DNA from: CAIYRG01 sp035632215
GTDB lineage: Bacteria; Pseudomonadota; Alphaproteobacteria; Micropepsales; Micropepsaceae
Assembly: GCA_035632215.1 (NCBI GenBank)
Contig: DASQHF010000168.1
Coordinates: 1-9,216 of the forward strand
Direction: 5' to 3'
Length of the DNA stretch: 9,216 nt
The position numbers and the translations under genes were made by a program. Numbering within the stretch: the stretch's first letter is position 1; every line of letters begins with the position of its first letter. Below the pieces are notes generated by a model, which was not told where the DNA came from, ran no database searches, and saw only the letters and a program-made list of their open reading frames with translations. This document shows, piece after piece, positions 1 to 5,390 of this stretch.

Positions 1-36
1 GCTGGAGAACCGGAGTCGTCAAGCACCTGAAAAGAT

Positions 37-122
37 TGGTGCCCCCGGAGGGACTTGAACCCCCACGCCCGTGAAGGCAACAGATTTTGAGTCTGCCGCG
101 TCTACCGTTCCGCCACGGGGGC
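37..122 (-). tRNA. tRNA-Leu, anticodon CAA
   Basis: Read on the minus strand, the 7-bp acceptor stem pairs GCCCCCG with CGGGGGC. The discriminator is A (position 40) and the 3' CCA is encoded (37-39). The anticodon stem GCAGA/TCTGT closes the seven-base loop CTCAAAA (85-91), giving anticodon CAA (87-89), which reads the leucine codon UUG. A long variable arm and a GTTCAAGTCC T-loop region complete a class II tRNA of 86 nt, the usual size for tRNA-Leu. Confidence 0.97.
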
Positions 123-149
123 ACGTTCAAGGTCGAACGGAAGCGGGGG

Positions 150-177
150 ATCATAGCCAGCGCTTGACGAGGGTCAA
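150..177 (-). promoter_or_regulatory. sigma70-type promoter of tRNA-Leu
   Basis: On the minus strand a -35 box TTGACC (172-177) is separated by 16 nt from a -10 box TATGAT (150-155). Both are close to the housekeeping consensus. The expected start point near 143 leaves a 5' leader of about 20 nt before the mature tRNA end at 122, typical for a tRNA gene. This is inferred from sequence only. Confidence 0.7.
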
Positions 178-251
178 TAAAGCTGAACCGATGGTCTCGG
201 CTCGCGCGGTTTGCGCTAAGCTCGCGATAAGGCTCCCCTTCGGAACCGGTC

Positions 252-1070
252 ATGGATTTCGGCAATTACATCTGGCTGTTCTTCATTTTCATCGCGCTCC
301 AGCCGGTGATCGCGGCCCGCTGGCTCAAGGTGATGCGGGCGCAGAAATTCGCCGCCATCCAGAAAAGCCGCAATTCCCGCGTCATCGCCGTCATCCATCG
401 CCAGGAAGCGATGCGGTTCTTGGGCTTCCCGCTCGCGCGCTATATCGACATGGACGATGCGGAGAAGGTGCTCTATGCGATCCGCACGACGCCCAAGGAA
501 ATGCCGATCGATCTCATCCTCCACACGCCGGGCGGCCTCGTCATCGCCGCCGTGCAGATCGCGCGTGCGCTTCGCGCGCATCAAGGCCGCGTGACCGTGT
601 TCGTGCCGCATTTCGCGATGTCGGGCGGAACGCTCTTGGCGCTCGCCGCGGACGAGATCGTGATGAGCCCGCATGCGGTCTTGGGGCCCATCGATCCGCA
701 GATCAACGGGCTTCCGGCTGCATCTTTCTTGCGCGTCGCGGCCGAAAAGCCCTTGTCCGAGATCGACGATCAGACGCTGATCTTCGCCGATCTCGGGGCC
801 AAGGCAATCGAGCAGCTCAAATCCCAGGCGCGCGAGCTGTTGCGCGCGCCGATGAGCGCGGAAGCGGCGGACGCGCTCAGCATCCAGCTCACGAGCGGCA
901 AGTGGACGCATGATTATCCGATCAGCGCGACCGAGGCGCGCGCGCTCGGGCTAAACGTGAACACCGACATGCCGGAAGAAATCCTGGAGCTGCTCGCCCT
1001 GTTCCCGCAGCCCATCCGCACCACGCAAAGCGTGGAGTTCGGGCCCGGCACCCAGCCGCGCCCGACGTGA
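252..1070 (+). CDS. Membrane-anchored ClpP/crotonase-fold serine protease (SDH type)
   Basis: This 272-residue protein looks like a member of the serine dehydrogenase proteinase (SDH) family, a relative of SppA and ClpP. A hydrophobic segment at residues 5-22 probably anchors it in the inner membrane. The fold's signatures follow: HTPGG at 91-95, matching the oxyanion-loop motif, and AMSGGT around 122-127, with Ser124 as the likely nucleophile. HAVLGPIDPQ (141-150) offers His141 as a possible second catalytic residue, but which residues complete the site is my inference. A further family-like stretch, SGKWTHDYPI, lies at 215-224. The natural substrate is unknown. The stop is 4 nt before the bioF start, so this gene probably heads the biotin operon. 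No strong ribosome binding site precedes the ATG at 252, but it is the start that keeps the full membrane anchor. Confidence 0.85.
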   Translation: MDFGNYIWLFFIFIALQPVIAARWLKVMRAQKFAAIQKSRNSRVIAVIHRQEAMRFLGFPLARYIDMDDAEKVLYAIRTTPKEMPIDLILHTPGGLVIAAVQIARALRAHQGRVTVFVPHFAMSGGTLLALAADEIVMSPHAVLGPIDPQINGLPAASFLRVAAEKPLSEIDDQTLIFADLGAKAIEQLKSQARELLRAPMSAEAADALSIQLTSGKWTHDYPISATEARALGLNVNTDMPEEILELLALFPQPIRTTQSVEFGPGTQPRPT

Positions 1071-1074
1071 GTTC

Positions 1075-2184
1075 ATGTACGGGCACGCAGCCGAATTGGA
1101 GCGTTTAAAACGCGTGCACCGGCACCGTTCCCTGAATTTGCCCGCTGGAAAGGACTTCTCCTCGAACGATTATCTCGGGCTGTCGCGGCATCCCGCCTTG
1201 CGCGAAGCGATCATCGCCGCGCTTGATGAGGAGGAGATCGTTGGTGCCGGCGGCTCGCGGCTCTTGCGCGGCCATCATGCCGCGCATGCGCGGCTCGAGG
1301 ACTTCGCTTCCCTCTATTTCGGCGTGGAGAAGTCGCTCTTCTTCGGCAGCGGCTTCATCGCGAATTTCGCCTTGTTCACGACGCTGCCCGACCGTCACGA
1401 CGCAGTCGTCTTCGACGAGCGCATCCATGCGAGCGTCAAGGAAGGCGTGCACGCGGGGCCGGCCGAGCGCTACAAGGCGAAGCACAATGATGCGGACTCG
1501 TTCGAGAGCGAGATCCGCCGTGCGCGCGAGAACGGCGCCCGCCGCGTCTTTCTCGCGGTCGAGAGCGTCTACAGCATGGACGGCGATCTTGCGCCCCTAT
1601 CCGAGCTCGACGCGATCGCAAAGCGCTACGAGGCGACACTCTTTGTCGATGAGGCCCATGCCACCGGGGTGTTCGGACCGGATGGACGCGGCTTGGGGCA
1701 AGGCTTGCACGGCCCTCACTGGATATCGCTCCACACCTGCGGCAAGGCGCTCGGCATCGCCGGCGCGCTCGTCTGCGCGTCCAAGGAGACGATCGATTAT
1801 CTGATCAACCGCGCACGCCCGTTCATCTATTCGACGGCGCCGCCGCCGCTTCTTGCCGCCGCGGTCGAGCGCGCGCTGAAACTCGTCCAGGAAGAGCCAT
1901 GGCGGCGCGTGCGCGTGCGCGAGCTTGCGCTACTCCTCCACCGCGCGGTCAACCCGGGGAAAGCGTTTGCAGGCAGTCAGATCGTGCCGGTGATCTTGGG
2001 CGAGGACGAGCGCGCGCTCGCTGCGGCTCAAGACCTGCAAAGCCAAGGGTTCGATATCCGCGCCATCCGGCCGCCGACCGTTCCTGAAGGCACATCGCGC
2101 CTGCGCATCTCCTTGAACGCACTGCACAGCAAGGACGATATCGCGGCGCTAGCGTCAGCGCTCACTGGGGTTCTTCAACGATGA
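1075..2184 (+). CDS. bioF: 8-amino-7-oxononanoate synthase
   Basis: BioF condenses pimeloyl-ACP (or pimeloyl-CoA) with L-alanine, releasing CO2, to give 8-amino-7-oxononanoate. It is a cytoplasmic PLP enzyme of the alpha-oxoamine synthase family. Seen here: SSNDYLGLSRHP at 29-40, GSGFIAN at 91-97, SVYSMDGDLAPL at 164-175, FVDEAHATGVFG at 190-201 (Asp192 and His195 contact PLP), and HTCGKALG at 220-227 with Lys224 as the Schiff-base lysine. RPPTVPEGTSRLRIS (332-346) is characteristic of BioF and separates it from 2-amino-3-ketobutyrate ligase and 5-aminolevulinate synthase. At 369 residues it is slightly shorter than E. coli BioF (384), the difference being at the N terminus. The ATG lies 4 nt after the upstream protease stop, and the 3' end overlaps bioD by 4 bases (ATGA). 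Confidence 0.95.
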   Translation: MYGHAAELERLKRVHRHRSLNLPAGKDFSSNDYLGLSRHPALREAIIAALDEEEIVGAGGSRLLRGHHAAHARLEDFASLYFGVEKSLFFGSGFIANFALFTTLPDRHDAVVFDERIHASVKEGVHAGPAERYKAKHNDADSFESEIRRARENGARRVFLAVESVYSMDGDLAPLSELDAIAKRYEATLFVDEAHATGVFGPDGRGLGQGLHGPHWISLHTCGKALGIAGALVCASKETIDYLINRARPFIYSTAPPPLLAAAVERALKLVQEEPWRRVRVRELALLLHRAVNPGKAFAGSQIVPVILGEDERALAAAQDLQSQGFDIRAIRPPTVPEGTSRLRISLNALHSKDDIAALASALTGVLQR

Positions 2185-2828
2185 AGCCGCTGATCGTCAC
2201 CGGTACCGACACTAGCGTCGGCAAGACGGTGGTCGCGGCGATGCTGACGCTCGCGCTCAACGGCACCTACTGGAAGCCGATCCAATCGGGCCTTGCCGAC
2301 AAAGGCGATCGCGAGCGCGTCGCCGATCTTACCGGATTGCCGGCCTCTCATTTTCGCCCCGAAGCGTACCGTCTGCGTCAGCCGCTTTCGCCGCACCGCG
2401 CGGCCGAGTTCGACGGTGTCGAGATCGATCCCGATGCGCTCGGGCTTCCCGGCGACATTCCCGACGAAAGCTGGCTGATCGTCGAAGGGGTCGGCGGTCT
2501 TCTGGTGCCCATCAACCGCGGCATGCTGCTTGTCGAGTTGTTCTCGCGCTGGCGAGCGCCCGCCGTGCTCGTCGCACGAACGGCGCTGGGCACGATCAAT
2601 CACACGCTTCTGTCACTCGAGGCGCTGAAATGCCACGACGTCGATGTGCTGGGCGTCATCTTCGTGGGCGAATCCTCACCCGACAGCGAGCGCACCATTG
2701 TCGAGTTCGGCCGGGTAAAACGTCTCGGCCATTTGCCGCTGTTGCCCGTGCTTGATGCGAAGACGCTCAACCACGCTTTCGAGACGCATTTCCATCGCGG
2801 CGATTTCGAGGATGAATATCAGCCGTGA
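2181..2828 (+). CDS. bioD: ATP-dependent dethiobiotin synthetase
   Basis: BioD closes the ureido ring of dethiobiotin from 7,8-diaminononanoate, CO2 and ATP, the step before biotin synthase. The P-loop GTDTSVGKT lies at residues 8-16 (Lys15, Thr16), KPIQSG at 32-37 gives the second conserved lysine, and VEGVGGLLVPI at 101-111 is the family's second nucleotide/substrate motif. GTINH (137-141) corresponds to the conserved GTINHTLL region. Length, 215 residues, is close to the E. coli enzyme (about 225). The position after the P-loop TDT is Ser12, where E. coli has Glu; related enzymes vary here. Its ATG overlaps the bioF stop (ATGA) and its stop overlaps a GTG start for bioA (GTGA), implying translational coupling on both sides. 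Confidence 0.95.
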   Translation: MKPLIVTGTDTSVGKTVVAAMLTLALNGTYWKPIQSGLADKGDRERVADLTGLPASHFRPEAYRLRQPLSPHRAAEFDGVEIDPDALGLPGDIPDESWLIVEGVGGLLVPINRGMLLVELFSRWRAPAVLVARTALGTINHTLLSLEALKCHDVDVLGVIFVGESSPDSERTIVEFGRVKRLGHLPLLPVLDAKTLNHAFETHFHRGDFEDEYQP

Positions 2829-4174
2829 AACAGGAACAAGATGGGGTCAGACACCACCTGCTCGGCGCGACAGAATTGTCGACGCCAGGTGGGATGGTGT
2901 CTGACCTCAATTTGCGCGCACCGATCTGGCATCCGTTCACCCAGCATGGGCTGAATGTCGCGCCCGTTGCCGTCGCGAGGGCCGAGGGCGCGTATCTCTA
3001 CGCACAGGATGGACGCGTGATCATCGATGCGATCTCCTCCTGGTGGGTCAATCTGCACGGCCATGGCCACCCTCGCATCGCGGATGCGATTGCGGCCCAA
3101 GCGGGGAAGCTCGAGCAGGTCATCTTCGCCGGCTTCACGCACGAGCCCGCCGAGACGCTGGCGCGCAAGCTGCTCGAGCTCGCGCCGCCGGGACTTTCGT
3201 ACGCGTTCTTCTCCGATTCCGGTTCGACCTCGGTCGAGGTCGCGATCAAGATGGCGGTCGGCTGCTGGCACAATCGAAAGCGCCCGCGGCATAAGATCAT
3301 CGCGCTCGAGCACGCCTATCATGGTGACATGTTCGGCGCGATGTCGGTCGGCCAGCGCGGCCTCTTCAATGCCGCTTACGAGACGATGCTGTTCGAGGTC
3401 GCGTATCTTCCGTTTCCCGAACGCGGGCGCGAGCAAAGGACCGTCGATGCCCTGAAGACATTGCTCGCAAACGAGCCGGATGCGTTTGCGGCGCTGATCA
3501 TCGAGCCGCTGGTGCTCGGAGCCGGCGGCATGAGGATGTATTCCGCCGAAGTGTTGGCGGAGATCGCCTCCCTCTGCCAGCGGCACGATGTCTTCTTCAT
3601 CGCCGACGAGGTCATGACCGGGTTCGGCCGCACCGGCACGATGTTCGCTTGCGAGCAGGCAAGGGTGACACCCGATCTGATGTGCCTATCCAAGGGCTTG
3701 ACCGGCGGGTTCCTGCCCATGGGTGCGACGTTGGCGAGTACGGAAATCTACGACGCGTTCTATTCCCAGGATCGCGCGAAGACCTTTTTCCACAGCTCGT
3801 CCTATACCGGGAACGCGATCGCCTGCGCAGCGGCCGTGGCTAATCTCGAGATCTTCGAGATGGAGCCGGTCGCCGCGCGGATTGCGACGCTCGGCGAACG
3901 CCAAGTGCAGCATCTGGCGAAATTTCAAGATCGCCCCGAGATCGCCGAGATCCGGCAAACGGGCACGATCGCGGCACTCGAGCTCAAAGCTTCCGATGCC
4001 GGCTATTTCGCGGCGCTTGGACCAAAGCTCAATCGCTTCTATCTTGAGAAGAGCGTGCTCTTAAGGCCATTGGGCAATGTGGTCTATGTGCTGCCGCCCT
4101 ATTGTATCGCTGCGGACGCTTTGAAGCAGGTGTACGAAGCAATCGATGAATCGCTTGGCCTCATCGGCGGTTGA
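2825..4174 (+). CDS. bioA: Adenosylmethionine-8-amino-7-oxononanoate aminotransferase
   Basis: BioA is a class III PLP aminotransferase that makes 7,8-diaminononanoate from 8-amino-7-oxononanoate. With the GTG at 2825 as residue 1, landmarks are IWHPFTQ (34-40), SSWWVNLHGHGHP (71-83), DSGSTSVEVAIKM (131-143), ADEVMTGFGRTG (260-271, Asp261 to the PLP nitrogen), LSKGLTGG (288-295, Lys290 the Schiff-base lysine) and HSSSYTGN (323-330). The start is uncertain. GTG 2825 overlaps the bioD stop (GTGA) and gives 449 residues; ATG 2894, preceded by AGGTGGG, gives 426, matching the usual length (E. coli 429) and placing IWHP at residue 11 as in E. coli (about 13). The extra 23 codons are largely made of a palindromic repeat. 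I give the longer form because overlapping starts are the rule in this operon. Confidence 0.93.
   Translation: MKQEQDGVRHHLLGATELSTPGGMVSDLNLRAPIWHPFTQHGLNVAPVAVARAEGAYLYAQDGRVIIDAISSWWVNLHGHGHPRIADAIAAQAGKLEQVIFAGFTHEPAETLARKLLELAPPGLSYAFFSDSGSTSVEVAIKMAVGCWHNRKRPRHKIIALEHAYHGDMFGAMSVGQRGLFNAAYETMLFEVAYLPFPERGREQRTVDALKTLLANEPDAFAALIIEPLVLGAGGMRMYSAEVLAEIASLCQRHDVFFIADEVMTGFGRTGTMFACEQARVTPDLMCLSKGLTGGFLPMGATLASTEIYDAFYSQDRAKTFFHSSSYTGNAIACAAAVANLEIFEMEPVAARIATLGERQVQHLAKFQDRPEIAEIRQTGTIAALELKASDAGYFAALGPKLNRFYLEKSVLLRPLGNVVYVLPPYCIAADALKQVYEAIDESLGLIGG
2843..2908. repeat. REP-like palindrome across the bioA start
   Basis: A perfect 12-base inverted pair, GGTCAGACACCA (2845-2856) and TGGTGTCTGACC (2895-2906), is extended inwards by CCACCTG (2854-2860) against CAGGTGG (2886-2892) with a small bulge, around a loop of about 25 nt. 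The GGTCAGACACC/GGTGTCTGACC motif resembles dispersed palindromes that I recall seeing in many proteobacteria, some near REP-associated tyrosine transposases; that link is from memory. The right arm contains the alternative bioA ATG (2894-2896) and its AGGTGG ribosome binding site. A folded hairpin would hide both. Confidence 0.8.
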
Positions 4175-4802
4175 AGAGACGAGCCGCGATCTTGTCCCCG
4201 CGGTGCGCGCACGGCTGACGCGATTCTGCGCGCAACCCGGCGAGCACGCGCGGTTTCTCAACATGCTCTCGCTCATGGAGCACATCGGCAGCCGAAAGAT
4301 CATGCTGAGCCAGGAGAAGGCCGAGCTTGCGCAAACGACCTTGCGCCATTTGGCCGAAGAGACGCGCCACGCCTATTTCTTCAAGCGGCAGGCCGAGAAG
4401 CTCGCGCGCCGGCGGCTCTCGTTTTCAGACGCCGATACCGTCGCGCCGGCGCCAGCGCGCGCGTATATGGGCCGGCTCGATGCCGCGATCAGTCGGGGCT
4501 TAAGCCGCGCGGCGCCGGAGCTTCCGTACCTGTACATGTCGCTGATCGTCGAGCTGCGCGCGGTGTGGTTCTATCGCCTGTACGAGGAGACTCTCGACGA
4601 GCAGCAGGCCTCGCTCTCGCTCAAGAGCGTGCTTGCAGAAGAGAACCTGCATCTGGATGCCATGCTCGCGCGTTTGGGCGAAATGGATCCGGACGTCTTG
4701 CGCCGACTTGAGGAATTCGGCTCGTTCGAAGACGCACGATTCCGCTCGCTCTGGCGCGCGGTGGACGAGGACGCGGGCGCGGAGCGGCTCGCTGCGGAAT
4801 AG
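4146..4802 (+). CDS. Ferritin-like di-iron protein coupled to bioA, function unknown
   Basis: I do not recognise a named family, but this 218-residue protein is largely helical and carries a full carboxylate-bridged di-iron ligand set. The ligands are Glu45 in MEHIGSR, Glu72-x-x-His75 in EETRHA, Glu136 in VELRAV, and Glu166-x-x-His169 in EENLHL. The order E...ExxH...E...ExxH is that of the ferritin/ribonucleotide reductase R2/MiaE superfamily, and the spacings (27, 64, 30 residues) suit a four-helix bundle. It has no signal peptide or membrane segment, so it is probably cytoplasmic. Its ATG lies inside the 3' end of bioA (29-base overlap, different frame), so it is almost surely co-expressed with biotin genes. 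It could be an oxygenase, hydroxylase or desaturase on a biotin-pathway or pimelate substrate, or an iron or peroxide-handling protein. The assignment beyond di-iron fold is inference. Confidence 0.8.
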   Translation: MNRLASSAVEETSRDLVPAVRARLTRFCAQPGEHARFLNMLSLMEHIGSRKIMLSQEKAELAQTTLRHLAEETRHAYFFKRQAEKLARRRLSFSDADTVAPAPARAYMGRLDAAISRGLSRAAPELPYLYMSLIVELRAVWFYRLYEETLDEQQASLSLKSVLAEENLHLDAMLARLGEMDPDVLRRLEEFGSFEDARFRSLWRAVDEDAGAERLAAE

Positions 4803-4803
4803 G

Positions 4804-4920
4804 CAGGGTAATCGCATATGGCTTTGAGAATGAGCGCAGGCTTCAAACCTACCTCCCCCTGGTGGGGAGGTCGGCCTTCTGAGCGCGCACGCGCGAAGAA
4901 GACCGGGTGGGGGGTGAGGT
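4804..4920 (+). repeat. Palindromic intergenic repeat, copy 1 (forward)
   Basis: The unit starts with CAGGGTAATCGCATATG (4804-4820) and passes through ACCTCCCC-5 nt-GGGGAGGT (4851-4871). It ends in CCGGGTGGGGGG (4903-4914) followed by TGAGGTC. The same order recurs inverted in copy 2. Elements with paired CCTCCCC/GGGGAGG and a CCGGGTGGGG tail are common between genes in Hyphomicrobiales, which is background knowledge rather than something shown here. Confidence 0.85.
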
Positions 4921-4960
4921 CTTTCCCTCTGCTCAGCCGGATGAATTTTGCACTGTGTTT

Positions 4961-5083
4961 CGACCGCTCCCCCCACCCGGCTCGCCTTTGCGCTGTCGCG
5001 CAAGAGGCTTGCCGACCTCCCCACAAGGGGGAGGTGGGTAGCAGGCTTACGTTCCTGGCGGCCGTGCGCGAAGCATATGCGAT
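4961..5083 (-). repeat. Palindromic intergenic repeat, copy 2 (reverse)
   Basis: Read on the minus strand this has the same layout as copy 1: ATCGCATATG (5074-5083), ACCTCCCC-5 nt-GGGGAGGT (5015-5035), then CCGGGTGGGGGG (4969-4980). It faces copy 1 across a 40-nt hinge (4921-4960). A transcript through the region could therefore fold into one very long hairpin as well as local ones. Confidence 0.85.
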
Positions 5084-5085
5084 TG

Positions 5086-5161
5086 ACCTCCCCACGAGGG
5101 GGAGGTGGATTCGAGTCTCGCTCTCATGATCAGTGTCCACGAGTCGTATGCGATTGCCCTG
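5086..5161 (-). repeat. Palindromic intergenic repeat, copy 3 (reverse, shorter)
   Basis: This copy keeps the head CAGGGCAATCGCATACG (5145-5161 read on the minus strand; 15 of 17 bases match the head of copy 1) and the palindrome ACCTCCCC-5 nt-GGGGAGGT (5086-5106). It lacks the CCGGGTGGGGGG tail. It abuts copy 2 head to tail, leaving only 11 nt before the next gene. Together the three copies fill the 370-base gap 4803-5172, in which I see no credible gene. Confidence 0.8.
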
Positions 5162-5172
5162 GCTGAATAGCC

Positions 5173-5379
5173 ATGGACATTCGACGCATTCTCATCGTCG
5201 CCGGGTTGGTGCTTGTCGCCGCAGGCTTGTTATGGCCCCTATTGACGCGGCTCGGCCTCGGGCGCTTGCCCGGCGACATCGCGATCGAGCGCGGCAATTT
5301 TCGCTTTTACTTCCCGCTTGTGACGTCTCTTGTGGTTAGCGCCGCCGTCACGCTTCTCTTTTGGCTGTTCCGGCGCTAG
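5173..5379 (+). CDS. DUF2905 family small membrane protein
   Basis: This 68-residue protein has two predicted membrane helices (about 6-24 and 47-66). They are joined by a short loop with GRLPGDI (30-36), IER (38-40) and FRFYFPLVTS (43-52). That arrangement is the hallmark of DUF2905, a widespread bacterial family of unknown role; the motifs place it in the inner membrane and say nothing about activity. The C terminus FRR suggests a cytoplasmic end. The ATG at 5173 follows repeat copy 3 by 11 nt and has no clear ribosome binding site. It ends 11 nt before purH, so the two may be co-transcribed. Confidence 0.88.
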   Translation: MDIRRILIVAGLVLVAAGLLWPLLTRLGLGRLPGDIAIERGNFRFYFPLVTSLVVSAAVTLLFWLFRR

Positions 5380-5390
5380 ATGGTCATTCA

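Noticed and set aside
37..122. tRNA-Leu as an integration site for a genomic island
   Set aside because: No integrase gene and no direct repeat of the tRNA 3' end are visible in the window.
164..192. TTGACG on the plus strand as a -35 box for the protease-bio operon
   Set aside because: No -10-like hexamer lies 16-18 nt downstream, and the same bases belong to the spacer and -35 region of the better minus-strand tRNA promoter.
71..913. Long open frame on the plus strand starting inside the tRNA gene, and an antisense frame at 216-911
   Set aside because: Both overlap the protease gene in other frames, are arginine-rich translations of GC-rich codons, and lack any domain motif.
4851..5106. 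Three similar palindromes that might suggest a CRISPR array
   Set aside because: The units are in mixed orientation, spacing is irregular, and the sequences between them are themselves repeats, not unique spacers.
4571..5140. Open frames on both strands across 4571-5140 with TSPLWGG / PPHKGEVG-like peptides
   Set aside because: These peptides are translations of the CCTCCCC palindromes, a well-known source of spurious gene calls; they also overlap the di-iron protein gene.
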